A stretch of DNA of 64,000 bases from CAVRJC01 sp963721435 (GTDB taxonomy: Bacteria; Actinomycetota; Acidimicrobiia; IMCC26256; DASPTH01): NCBI GenBank assembly GCA_963721435.1, contig CAVRJC010000005.1, positions 186,001 through 250,000 on the forward strand, given 5' to 3'. Of this stretch, positions 53,957-61,994 are shown in pieces (within the stretch, counting starts at the first letter, position 1; every line of letters starts with the position of its first letter). The notes under the pieces are model-generated. The model ran no database searches and was not told the origin of the DNA. It was given only the letters and a program-made list of their open reading frames with translations. The position numbers and the translations under genes were made by a program.

Positions 53957-54090
53957 TCCTGACCACCCAGCGGGAGAGGGAAGGGCGCCGGGAGCTCAGG
54001 AGACCAAGTAGAGAACGCTGGAATAACCCGCCTGCCGAGTCAGGCCGGGCCAAACAGTGGCCCCAACGGTCTCCTGGGCTCCCTTCTTCT
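53957..54090 (+). ncRNA. Candidate structured RNA (three-way junction)
   Basis: A 16-bp closing stem pairs 53990-54005 with 54068-54083 (one G-U). Inside are two perfect hairpins, GCCTG/CAGGC (54030-54045) and GGGCCA/TGGCCC (54047-54063), and a 24-nt unpaired purine-rich segment. A pyrimidine-rich CCCTTCTTCTTC follows the stem. TTGACA lies upstream with TACTAC 20 nt on. It matches no family I can name (not SRP RNA, RNase P, tmRNA or a common riboswitch). It could be an independent small RNA, because the next gene has its own -10. Confidence 0.5.
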
Positions 54091-54092
54091 TC

Positions 54093-54139
54093 GGGAATCG
54101 CGCTTCTCGGGAATCGCGGCGCAATCTCCGGGAATAGCG
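54093..54139 (+). repeat. Three short direct repeats GGGAATMGCG
   Basis: GGGAATCGCG at 54093 and 54109, GGGAATAGCG at 54130; spacing 16 and 21 nt. They lie upstream of the -10 of the next gene and could be regulator sites. Confidence 0.45.
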
Positions 54140-54223
54140 CGACACGTACCGCCGTTAGGGTCGCAACGCATCGAGGGTGCGGTGTTATATTCCGCGCCCC
54201 TTCAACCGCTCGGAGAGCCCCCG

Positions 54224-54706
54224 TTGAGCGACGACGAATTCGAAGACGCAGAAGACCTGGACATCGAGGACGATGTCCTCGACGAAGAGGGCCTCGTCGA
54301 GGACGACCTCGACGCGGCTGACGACGACGATGTCGACGTCGATCTCCTCGACGACGACATCGACCTCGTCCCCGAGGTTCCCGTGGCTGTCATCACCGAC
54401 GACCCGATCGTCGAGGTTGCCGAGGAGGAAGACGACGACGTCGTCGACCTCGACGAAGAGCTCCACCCCGACGACGTCGAGGAGCCGCTCGACGTGCTCC
54501 TCCAGGAGCGCACCGCGAGTGCCACGCTGGAGGACGACGAAGAAGAGCTGGATGAGGACGAGGGGGATGCCGATGATCGTGTGGATGGCCCCACGCGGAT
54601 CGTTCCCCGGCGCCCTGGCGAGTTCCTCTGCTCGTCGTGCTTCCTCGTCCTCCCTCGAAACCAGCTCGCCGACGACGCCAAGCAGCTCTGCCGCGACTGC
54701 GCCTGA
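54224..54706 (+). CDS. DUF4193-like acidic zinc-finger protein
   Basis: 160 aa. The first 120 residues are extremely Asp/Glu-rich and surely disordered; the C-terminus GEFLCSSCFLVLPRNQLADD...LCRDCA is the CxxC...CxxC finger of DUF4193, a small actinobacterial family. The acidic tail is longer than in the usual 100-aa members. TTG 54224 with CGGAGAG upstream is preferred; GTG 54182 would overlap the TATATT hexamer. Function unknown, perhaps RNA polymerase- or DNA-associated. Confidence 0.65.
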   Translation: MSDDEFEDAEDLDIEDDVLDEEGLVEDDLDAADDDDVDVDLLDDDIDLVPEVPVAVITDDPIVEVAEEEDDDVVDLDEELHPDDVEEPLDVLLQERTASATLEDDEEELDEDEGDADDRVDGPTRIVPRRPGEFLCSSCFLVLPRNQLADDAKQLCRDCA

Positions 54707-54761
54707 CACTGGTTCGCTCGAGGCTCGGCGGGACACCCACCTCGCTCCCTTTCGCTCACGA

Positions 54762-56315
54762 ATGCGCAAGTCGGATGCGAATCAACAGCACGTCGCACCG
54801 CCAGGAGCAGCCCGGCTGAACTGGTGGTATGTCGCGCTGGCAGGAGCATCCGGGCTTCTCACCGGCTTCTGTTTCCCGCCGTTCGATCTCGGGCCGGTGG
54901 TGCTGATCGCGCTGGTGCCGCTGCTCTGGACGTGGCGCGACGCGATCCCGCGCCATGCCGCGCTCTACGGGTTCGCGTTCGGCGTGGGTTGCTACGCGGT
55001 GGTGCTCGAGTGGATCCGCTACTTCGGTGTCGTCGCGATCGTGCCGCTGGTCGCGATCATGGCGCTCGCGATCGCGATCGTCGGCGCGCTGGTGAGCGCG
55101 TTCGCGCGCCGAGGCATCGCGTCACCGCTGCTGACGGCCGCGGTGTGGATCGTCCTCGAGTCCCTGCGGGGACGCGCGCCGCTCGGCGGGTTCCCGTGGG
55201 CCGACCTCGGAGTGGCCTTGCACGACCTCACGCCGGCACGGGCGCTCGCGAGCTTCGGCGGCACCTTGCTCGTGAGCTTCGTCATCGTCGCCATCAACGG
55301 CTTCGTGCTCGACGCCGTCGTCGCGGCACGCGCCCACGAGACGCGGGCGATCGCGACCGCGGCCGTCGGCCTCGTCGTGATCCTGGTGCTCGTGGCCGTC
55401 GCCGACGTGGCCCGATTCGATCCCACACCCACAGGCCGCCTGCGCTTCGCGCTGCTCCAGGGCGACGACAAGGAGCTCCCGCTCGCGCAGCAGACCAACC
55501 AACCGCTCACCGAGGCGCACCTTGCCCTCGCCGACACGCTGCACGGTCGCTTCGACCTCGTGGTGTTCCCGGAGTCGGCGCTCGACACCGACCCCGAGAT
55601 CGACCCGACGCTCCAGGCCGCGCTCGCCGACATCGCAGCCACGCACGATACGAGCGTGCTCGTCAACGCGCGCACGCCGGCCGGTCCCGGCGAGCAGTTC
55701 AACTCGAACCTCCTCTACGATCCCGACGGCACGCTGCAGGGCATCTACTCGAAGCAGCATCTCGTCCCGTTCGGCGAGTACGTGCCGTGGCGCGACGCGC
55801 TCGGCTTCATCGGTGAGCTCCGCCAGATCCCGTACGACTTCACCGCCGGCGACCGGCGCGTGCTCTTCGACGTCGCGGGTCACAAGATCGGCAGCGTGAT
55901 CTGCTTCGAGTCCGCGTTCGCTCCGCTCGTGCGCGACTACGTGCGCGACGGCGCGGAGGCGATCGTCGTCAGCACGAGCAACCGCTCGTACCACCGCTCC
56001 GGGAACTCCGAGCAGCACCTCGCGCTCAGTCAGATGCGCGCCGCCGAGACCGCGCGCCCGGTCTTGCAGGCATCGGTCTCCGGCATCAGCGGCGTCATCG
56101 ACGCCGACGGCACGGTGCACGACACCACCGGGCTCTTCGAGAAGGCCATCGTGCAGGGGCACATCACCACCATGACGGGAGAGACGCCGTACGTGCGCTT
56201 CGGCGACTGGATCGTGCTGCTCTCGGTGCTGGGTGTGGTCGGCGCGACCGTCGTCGTGATCATCCGGACGCGCAGGCAACGCGCTCGGGAAGCAGCTACA
56301 CCACCAACAGCCTGA
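54762..56315 (+). CDS. lnt: Apolipoprotein N-acyltransferase
   Basis: 517 aa. Acylates the N-terminal Cys of lipoproteins in the membrane. Six N-terminal helices, then the nitrilase-fold domain with the triad Glu in VVFPESALD, Lys in YSKQHLVPFGEYVPWR and Cys in GSVICFESAF, and a final C-terminal helix. ATG 54762 avoids the long upstream extension that overlaps the DUF4193-like gene. It converges with, and overlaps by 20 bp, the TauE/SafE gene. Confidence 0.93.
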   Translation: MRKSDANQQHVAPPGAARLNWWYVALAGASGLLTGFCFPPFDLGPVVLIALVPLLWTWRDAIPRHAALYGFAFGVGCYAVVLEWIRYFGVVAIVPLVAIMALAIAIVGALVSAFARRGIASPLLTAAVWIVLESLRGRAPLGGFPWADLGVALHDLTPARALASFGGTLLVSFVIVAINGFVLDAVVAARAHETRAIATAAVGLVVILVLVAVADVARFDPTPTGRLRFALLQGDDKELPLAQQTNQPLTEAHLALADTLHGRFDLVVFPESALDTDPEIDPTLQAALADIAATHDTSVLVNARTPAGPGEQFNSNLLYDPDGTLQGIYSKQHLVPFGEYVPWRDALGFIGELRQIPYDFTAGDRRVLFDVAGHKIGSVICFESAFAPLVRDYVRDGAEAIVVSTSNRSYHRSGNSEQHLALSQMRAAETARPVLQASVSGISGVIDADGTVHDTTGLFEKAIVQGHITTMTGETPYVRFGDWIVLLSVLGVVGATVVVIIRTRRQRAREAATPPTA

Positions 56316-57051
56316 CCGCCGCGATCACGCCGACGACCACGATCACGACGCGCAACACGGGCGCGGGCAGCCGTCGCCCGAAGCGCGCGCCGAGTTGGCC
56401 GCCGATGATCGAACCGACTGCAATCAGCGCGGCCACCTCCCAGACGACATGCGCGGCGAAGATGAACAGCACCGCGGCCACGCCGTTCGCGATCGTGGCG
56501 AGCACGTTCTTGACGCCGTTCAACCGCTGCAGGTCGTCGGCGATGAAGATGCCGAGCAGCGCGAGGAGGATCACACCCTGGGCGGCACCGAAGTAGCCCC
56601 CGTAGATCCCGGTCAGGAAGATCCCGACGTACAGGAACGCGCCGCCGTGCTCGACCGGCTTCGTGCGCCGGGCCGCGACCCACACGCTCAGGCGCGGTTG
56701 CACGATGACGAGGCCGCACGCGACGAGGATCAGGACCGGCACGACATCCCGGAAGACCTTGCTCGGCAGCGTGAGCAGGAGCACCCCGCCGACGATCCCG
56801 CCGATGAACGACGCGCTCCCGAGCACGAGCACGCGGTGCCCCTGGCCGCGCAGCTCGCGTCGGTACCCGACCGTGCCGCTGACCGAGCCGAACACGATCC
56901 CGACGGTGTTGCTGACGTTGGCGGTGACGGGCGCGTAGCCGAGTGCGAGCAGCGTGGGGAACGTGATCAGCGAGCCCGCCCCGACGATCGTGTTCATCGT
57001 CCCGGCCGCGAGCCCCGCGGCCATGATGATGAGCGCATCGAGCAACGACAT
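56296..57051 (-). CDS. TauE/SafE family membrane transporter
   Basis: 251 aa, about eight helices. Duplicated TauE/SafE motifs: GTMNTIVGAGSLITFPTLLALG in the first half and TGIYGGYFGAAQGVILLALLG in the second. The family exports sulfite or organosulfonates or moves related anions; the substrate here is unknown. ATG 57051 used; GTG 57066 is an alternative. Confidence 0.85.
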   Translation of the reverse strand: MSLLDALIIMAAGLAAGTMNTIVGAGSLITFPTLLALGYAPVTANVSNTVGIVFGSVSGTVGYRRELRGQGHRVLVLGSASFIGGIVGGVLLLTLPSKVFRDVVPVLILVACGLVIVQPRLSVWVAARRTKPVEHGGAFLYVGIFLTGIYGGYFGAAQGVILLALLGIFIADDLQRLNGVKNVLATIANGVAAVLFIFAAHVVWEVAALIAVGSIIGGQLGARFGRRLPAPVLRVVIVVVGVIAAVRLLVV

Positions 57052-57160
57052 GGGTGCGTCGACCACCGGGAAGAGTCGGGCGCCTCGAAGGAGGCAGGGC
57101 GCGGAGCGCCCCGTAGACTACGAGCCGTCCTGATCGCGAACCGGGAATAGTGAGGCTGCC

Positions 57161-57823
57161 GTGGCTGACAAAGCGCCCACCGACCGGGCGTTCGAGCTCA
57201 TCGTCTACGCACCCATCGGCGCTGCGATGTACGTGCGCGACATGATGCCGAGCATGCTCGGGATCTTCGTCGCGCGAGGCAAGCGCGAGGTCCAGTCGCA
57301 CCGCACGCCGGAGCCGCCGCCGGTGCCGTCACCCACCGACGTGCGCCAGAAGGTCGAAGAGAGCATCGGCATGGCCGCGGGCGCCGCGACCAGTGGCGTC
57401 GGCTTCGCGAAGGACGCCGCGTCGGGCAGCGTGGGCGTCGCGAAGGATGTCGCCGTCGGCGGCGTCGGTCTCGCGCGCGATGTCGCGGGCACCGCGATCG
57501 CGGGCTTGCTCCAGTGGCGCTACAACGATTCCGCTCCTGCTCCGGCCGCGCGCACCGCCACGCCGGATGCCGCGGCCGCGCCGTCGCCGAGCGCGACCGC
57601 CCCTGCATCCGCGCCGGCCCCGGAGACCCGCAACGGTGAGCCCGTCGCCGACGCACCGGCGGTCGACACCCTGCCGATCCCCGACTACGACGAGCTGTCC
57701 GCGTCGCAGGTCGTCGAGCGGCTCGACGGCCTCGATCACGACTCGCTCGAGCTCATCCGTCGCTACGAAGCCGCGCACCGGTCGCGCAACACGATCCTCG
57801 GCAAGATCGCGCAGCTCGGCTGA
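57161..57823 (+). CDS. Conserved hypothetical with Gly/Val/Ala amphipathic repeats
   Basis: 220 aa. After an N-terminal helical part come three 11-residue repeats of the form GVGxAKDxAxG (GVGFAKDAASG, GVAKDVAVG, GVGLARDVAG), an Ala/Pro linker and a C-terminal domain (DYDELSASQVVERLDGLDHDSLELIRRYEAAHR) that recurs in actinobacterial hypothetical proteins. The repeats resemble membrane-surface amphipathic helices. TAGACT and a leader precede GTG 57161. The GNAT gene starts 1 nt after the stop. Confidence 0.55.
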   Translation: MADKAPTDRAFELIVYAPIGAAMYVRDMMPSMLGIFVARGKREVQSHRTPEPPPVPSPTDVRQKVEESIGMAAGAATSGVGFAKDAASGSVGVAKDVAVGGVGLARDVAGTAIAGLLQWRYNDSAPAPAARTATPDAAAAPSPSATAPASAPAPETRNGEPVADAPAVDTLPIPDYDELSASQVVERLDGLDHDSLELIRRYEAAHRSRNTILGKIAQLG

Positions 57824-57824
57824 C

Positions 57825-58316
57825 GTGGAAGCGAGCCGGGCGGCCGGCGCCGACGACATCCCGCGGATCGTCGAGCTCGCAAGGTTGCTCCGCGCCGAGC
57901 TCGACGTGATGAAGGGCGGCGCGCTCTGGGTCGAGCGGGAAGCGCTCCCCGAGCCATTCGACGAGTCGTACCGCGCGCTGCTCGACCGTGACGACGCGTG
58001 CATCGTCGTCGGCACCATCGACGCCGTCGTCTTCGGATACGCGGCCGTGACCATCGAGACCCTGCGCTCGGGCGCGCGCCTCGGCGTGATCACCGACCTC
58101 TTCGTCGAGGACGGCGCGCGCGAAGTGAGCATCGGCGACGCCATGATCGCCGACGTCATCGCGTTCTGCGCCGCGCGCGGCTGCATCGGCATCGACGCGA
58201 TCGCGCTCCCGGGTCACCGCGCGACCAAGAACTTCTTCGAGGCGCACGCGTTCACCGCGCGCGCGCTCACGATGCATCACGTGCTCGACGGCGACGACAC
58301 CCACGAGCGCACGTGA
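57825..58316 (+). CDS. GNAT family N-acetyltransferase
   Basis: 163 aa. GNAT fold with the acceptor-side N-terminus (AGADDIPRIVELARLL), the core strand FGYAAVTIE and GVITDLFVEDGAREVSIGDAMIADVIAFC, where the acetyl-CoA loop is less canonical than Q/RxxGxG/A. GHRATKNFFEAHAF is the typical motif B. Substrate unknown. Coupled to the preceding hypothetical and, by a 4-nt overlap, to the Nudix gene. Confidence 0.75.
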   Translation: MEASRAAGADDIPRIVELARLLRAELDVMKGGALWVEREALPEPFDESYRALLDRDDACIVVGTIDAVVFGYAAVTIETLRSGARLGVITDLFVEDGAREVSIGDAMIADVIAFCAARGCIGIDAIALPGHRATKNFFEAHAFTARALTMHHVLDGDDTHERT

Positions 58317-58717
58317 CGCGACCCGAGGTCGGTGTCGGCGCGGTCGCCGTGCACGACGGCGCGGTGCTGCTCGTCCGACGCGGCAAGGGCCCGGCCGCGG
58401 GGGAGTGGTCGGTGCCGGGCGGGCACGTCGAGATGGGGGAGACGCTCCACGAGGCGATCGTGCGCGAGGTGCTCGAGGAGACGGGCCTCGAGGTCGTGGT
58501 CGACCGCTTCCTCGGGTTCGTCGAGCGCATGGGCGAAGAGGCCGAGCCCTACCACTTCGTGATCCTCGACTTCGCGGTCACGGTGCTCGATCCCACGCAG
58601 CCTCCCGTCGCGGGCGACGATGCCGCCGAGGCCGCCTGGGTACCCACCGGTGACGTCAGCGACCTCCGGCTCGTCCAGGGCGTCTATGAGTTCCTCGCCG
58701 AGTTCGGCGTCCTCTGA
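58313..58717 (+). CDS. Nudix hydrolase
   Basis: 134 aa. Full Nudix box GGHVEMGETLHEAIVREVLE followed by ETGLEV. Hydrolyses a nucleoside diphosphate linked to another moiety; the MutT/ADP-ribose-type subgroup cannot be decided. GTG overlaps the GNAT stop. Confidence 0.88.
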   Translation: MTRPEVGVGAVAVHDGAVLLVRRGKGPAAGEWSVPGGHVEMGETLHEAIVREVLEETGLEVVVDRFLGFVERMGEEAEPYHFVILDFAVTVLDPTQPPVAGDDAAEAAWVPTGDVSDLRLVQGVYEFLAEFGVL

Positions 58718-58761
58718 GCTAGCGTCCCGCGCCGTCACTCGCGTCAACCACGAGGTCGCCG

Positions 58762-59812
58762 ATGAGCACCGCGATCGACTTCTCCGCACTCCGTGAGGCC
58801 GGGCAACGCCTCGTCGACGACGGGCTGCCCGCGTGCCAGATCGCAGTGGCGCGTGATCGCGAGCTCGTCATGTTCGAGACCTTCGGCGACGCCGCCGACA
58901 GCACGCGGTTTCGCGTCGCGTCGTCGACCAAGCCGATCGTCGGCTCGGCGATCCTGCAGCTGATCGGCGACGGCCGGCTCGACATCGACGGGCGCGTCGC
59001 CGACTACATCCCCGAGTTCGGCACGCACGGCAAAGCCGTCGTGACCATCGAGCAGCTGATGGTCTTCTCGTGCGGCTTCCCACGCGCCACGATGCCGTCA
59101 CGAGTGGGCGCCGACCGCGCGCAACGCGTGGCGCGCTTCGCGGAGTGGGAGCTCGACTGGGAGCCCGGCACCGCGTTCGAATACCACCCGGGTGCCGCGC
59201 ACTGGGTGATGGCCGAGCTCATCGACCGCCTGAGCGACGCCGACTTCCGCGACTTCATCGAGCAGCGCGTCACGCAGCCACTCGGCCTCCCGCGCCTCTT
59301 GGGCTTCGGTCCCGGCACGCAGGGCGACATCGCCGGCCTCACCGATGCCGACGGCACGCTCCTCGATCGCGCCGACCCCGGGCCGATCCTCGAGACCGAT
59401 CGTCTCGCGATGGTCGAAGCCGGCGCGCCCGGTGGCGGAGGGGTGATGACCGCGGCGAGTCTCGCCCTCTTCTACCAAGGCCTGCTGCACAACCCCGACG
59501 GCCTCTGGAAGCCCGACGTGCTCGCCGACGCCACCGCTCACATCCGGAATTCGTTCCTCGAGCCGACGTACCAGCTGCCCGCCAATCGCACGATCGCATG
59601 CCTCGTGATCGGCAACGGGTTCGCGTCGCAGTGGATCAAGCTGCCGCACGCGTACGGGCATCCCGGCGCCGGCGGTCAGTTCGGCTACGCCGATCCCGAC
59701 ACGGGGCTGTCGGTCGCGTTCGCCCAACGCTCGAAGCCCGGCGACGACGACGCCGGCCCGTTCGCCCGCGCCCATCTCGATCGCCCGGGCGGCCGGCGAG
59801 CTCGGGCGCTGA
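58762..59812 (+). CDS. Serine beta-lactamase-like hydrolase (frame broken near 59772)
   Basis: About 350 aa, class C beta-lactamase/esterase fold. SxxK: ASSTKPIVG; Tyr motif FEYHPGAAHW; C-terminal GHPGAGGQFGYADP takes the place of KTG. As written, the frame runs on into the next gene. Removing one C from CCC near 59772 gives the natural ending ARAISIARAAGELGR and a stop at 59812. Such proteins are usually esterases or peptidases rather than resistance enzymes. No signal peptide seen. Confidence 0.78.
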
Positions 59813-59837
59813 GCCCGACGAGCGCGCTCGCACGCCG

Positions 59838-59939
59838 TCAGGCGCCGAGGACGGGCTTCCACTCCTTGGCGAGCTTGCGGCCCTTCTTCATGCTCATCAC
59901 GTTCTGGAGCGCGCCGCCGGCCTCAGCCAGTACCGTCAC
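59838..59939 (-). CDS. Possible small protein (33 aa)
   Basis: GTG 59939 to stop 59838. Reads VTVLAEAGGALQNVMSMKKG then RKLAKEWKPVLGA, a plausible basic helix ending in a Pro-containing tail, unlike the Arg/Pro-rich antisense shadow frames nearby. It overlaps the promoter area of the following gene. Evidence is only composition, so confidence is low. Confidence 0.25.
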   Translation of the reverse strand: MTVLAEAGGALQNVMSMKKGRKLAKEWKPVLGA

Positions 59940-59970
59940 TCGCGTATCGGACGAGCAAGGAGCACCGCAC

Positions 59971-60423
59971 GTGACCGACAAGTCCGCCTTCACCGACGAC
60001 GAGTGGAAGGCGATCGAGGAAGCACCACTCCTGATCAGTCTCGCGATGGTCGCCGTCGGCCAGCACGGTCCGATCTCGATGGTGAAGGAAGCCGCCGCCA
60101 GCGCGTGGGCACTGGCGAAGCCGGGGGACCGCGGATCGGCGAACGCGCTCATCGCACAGATCGCGCAGGACGCCGAGAGCAAGGAAGCCCGGCACGACGC
60201 GAAGTCGCATCACGACAAGACGATGGAGGCCGTGGTCGAGAGTGCCCTCGCCGATCTCGCGGTCTCGGCGAAGGCGCTGTCGAAGCTGCCGGCCGACGAG
60301 TACCAGCAGGTGGGCGAGTGGCTCGTCGATCTCGCACGCGCGGTCGCGGCGGCGGCGAAGGGCACGAGCGCGGAGGAGCAGGCCACCATCGACAAGATCG
60401 CGGCGACGTTCGGCGTCAGCTGA
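59971..60423 (+). CDS. Helical conserved hypothetical protein (150 aa)
   Basis: GTG 59971 with AAGGAG 7 nt upstream. All-helical, no Cys, no membrane segment: FTDDEWKAIEEAPLLISLAM, then ISMVKEAAASAWAL and a second helical half rich in Ala and Lys. Resembles tellurite-resistance- or TerB-like small helical proteins only loosely. The stop codon region is tandemly duplicated (60411-60446). Confidence 0.6.
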   Translation: MTDKSAFTDDEWKAIEEAPLLISLAMVAVGQHGPISMVKEAAASAWALAKPGDRGSANALIAQIAQDAESKEARHDAKSHHDKTMEAVVESALADLAVSAKALSKLPADEYQQVGEWLVDLARAVAAAAKGTSAEEQATIDKIAATFGVS

Positions 60424-60446
60424 TCGTCCGGCGTCAGCTGATCGTC
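60411..60446 (+). repeat. Perfect 18-bp tandem duplication across a stop codon
   Basis: CGGCGTCAGCTGATCGTC occurs twice head to tail, so the sense codons GVS and the TGA stop of the upstream gene are repeated in the 3' untranslated region. Confidence 0.8.
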
Positions 60447-60583
60447 GTGACGACCGCATACGTGGCGCGGGCCTGACGAGATCCGAGCTTGGCAAAGCCC
60501 TCTCGGGCCCATCGATTCGGCGGCCGCCTCGAGTCTTCTGCACCGCCCATAATCCTCGTTATGTAAAGTACGCTGGGAATCAC

Positions 60584-60633
60584 GAAGACCCGTCACTTCC
60601 GGTGGCCACATCCGCCACTTCTGACGGGTCTTC
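60584..60633. terminator. 50-bp compound inverted repeat between convergent genes
   Basis: Perfect 12-bp arms GAAGACCCGTCA (60584-60595) and TGACGGGTCTTC (60622-60633) enclose a smaller GTGGC/GCCAC stem. It lies between the convergent helical-protein and metallopeptidase genes. There is no clear T-run, so a bidirectional terminator or a palindromic repeat element are both possible. Confidence 0.55.
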
Positions 60634-60669
60634 CCCGCCTGGAGCTGTGCCCGGGGCTGTTGCCGACCG

Positions 60670-61989
60670 TTACTCGACCAGGGCGACGCAGGCCGTCTCG
60701 CCTTGGAAGAAGCCCGTGCGGAACGCGGCAACGTTCTCGAACGCGCTCGGATGCGTCGTGTCATCGGCCTTCACCGGCGCGGCGAAGATCAGGAACGACT
60801 GGATCGCTTCGTCAAGATCGCCGGAGGACAGCGTGAGCCCGGCGGGGTTGTGGTCGCCGCGTGCGACGCTCCCGGCCCAGGAGCCGGTGAAGCAGACCCG
60901 TTCGAGCGCCAGGGCCTTCTCCGTGCCCTGCTCGTCGAACTGGTCCTGGATGGCGACGGCCCACTCCTCGGCAAGCAAGACCGCCACACCGAAGTCGCCG
61001 CTGGTCTGGTACACGCCGGTGAGCAGGCTCTGGTCGCTCATGATCACGTTGTCGTCAGGGCAGTAGAGGATCGAGTCCTGAATGTCGGTACGAGTGAGCT
61101 TCGTGGTGCCGCAGCGCGGCAACGGACGCTTGAGGTTCACGAGGATGACGTCCTCGACCGGCGTGAAGCTCCGCAGCAGGCTCGACCAGTACTTGCCGAG
61201 GTCGTCGAAGACGAGCGGGAAGATGTCCCCGAAGGCGACGTCTCCCCCGGTCGCGGCTTCGGCCTCCGACGAGAACGGGATCTCCACGATCGCCGGCAGG
61301 TGCCGCGCGTAGTCGGCGCATACCTGCGCGCCGCCGTCGAAGCCGTCCTGGAACGCGCCGATGCGGTCGAACGCGCTGCCGTGCGCCCCTTCGGCCGTGG
61401 GATCGCTCCCCGGCGGGTCACGGAAGTCCAGGAAGCCACCGAGCGCAGTGTCGAGATTGCCGGGCCGCAGGAAGAGCCGCCTGCTGTTGCCGTCGTCGAC
61501 CCACCGCACCCACGCGCCGGCGAAGCAGTCGGCCTGCTGCTCGAGGTAGATCGTCTCCCCCGTCACGTCGGCCTGGTCCTGGATCGCGTGACCCCACTCG
61601 TGCGCAAGCGTGATGGCGATGGTGAAGTCGCCCCACTTCTTGTCCAGGTCGGGGAACAGATGCTCGTCGTCGTACGCGAGGAAACCGCCGCCGGTGCAGT
61701 AGAACGCGTTGTCGGCAATGTCCCTGTACGTCGCGTGACCCTGGCCGCACTGCGGCACCTTCGTCTTCGAGGTGTACGGGATGATCTTCGAGGCCGGGAT
61801 CGGCCGGTACTTGATGCCGTACACCTCCGGCAACGTCTCGCTCCAGAACTCCTGCAGGTCGGCGATCGTCCGCTGGACGGTGCCCGAATAGCTCTTCGTC
61901 GCCGCGACGGCAGGACCCGCGGTCGGGATGGCCGCTCCTGCACTCGCCAGCGCGAGCACGACGAGCAGCGCGGTCGCGGCGCGACGCAC
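60670..61989 (-). CDS. Secreted neutral zinc metallopeptidase-like protein with inactive second half
   Basis: 439 aa. Signal peptide (TALLVVLALASAGAAIPTAG). The first half contains LAHEWGHAIQDQ (His130-Glu131-His134), the zinc motif of the YpfJ-type neutral peptidase family, and EQQADCFAGAW. The second half repeats the same order (ILVNLKRPLPRCG; LAEEWAVAIQDQ; ERVCFTGSWAG) but both zinc His are lost. It follows dyp by 5 nt, so it is cotranscribed. Confidence 0.8.
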   Translation of the reverse strand: MRRAATALLVVLALASAGAAIPTAGPAVAATKSYSGTVQRTIADLQEFWSETLPEVYGIKYRPIPASKIIPYTSKTKVPQCGQGHATYRDIADNAFYCTGGGFLAYDDEHLFPDLDKKWGDFTIAITLAHEWGHAIQDQADVTGETIYLEQQADCFAGAWVRWVDDGNSRRLFLRPGNLDTALGGFLDFRDPPGSDPTAEGAHGSAFDRIGAFQDGFDGGAQVCADYARHLPAIVEIPFSSEAEAATGGDVAFGDIFPLVFDDLGKYWSSLLRSFTPVEDVILVNLKRPLPRCGTTKLTRTDIQDSILYCPDDNVIMSDQSLLTGVYQTSGDFGVAVLLAEEWAVAIQDQFDEQGTEKALALERVCFTGSWAGSVARGDHNPAGLTLSSGDLDEAIQSFLIFAAPVKADDTTHPSAFENVAAFRTGFFQGETACVALVE

Positions 61990-61994
61990 GAACG

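Larger units (their letters stand above)
53824..54223. other. 400-bp region without a recognised protein gene
   Basis: Contains, in order, a TTGACA -35-like element (53919-53924), a candidate three-way-junction RNA (53957-54090), three copies of GGGAATMGCG (54093-54139) and a TATATT hexamer (54186-54191) ahead of the DUF4193-like gene. No credible protein frame was seen. Confidence 0.6.

Noticed and set aside
53990..54083. Assignment of the structured RNA to 6S RNA, SRP RNA, RNase P or a cobalamin riboswitch
   Set aside because: Signature sequences of SRP RNA, RNase P and the cobalamin switch are absent, and it is too short, with the wrong bubble layout, for 6S RNA.
58762..60423. A 553-residue beta-lactamase-helical fusion
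   Set aside because: One extra C near 59772 causes read-through; the corrected frame ends naturally at 59812 and the second gene has its own ribosome site.
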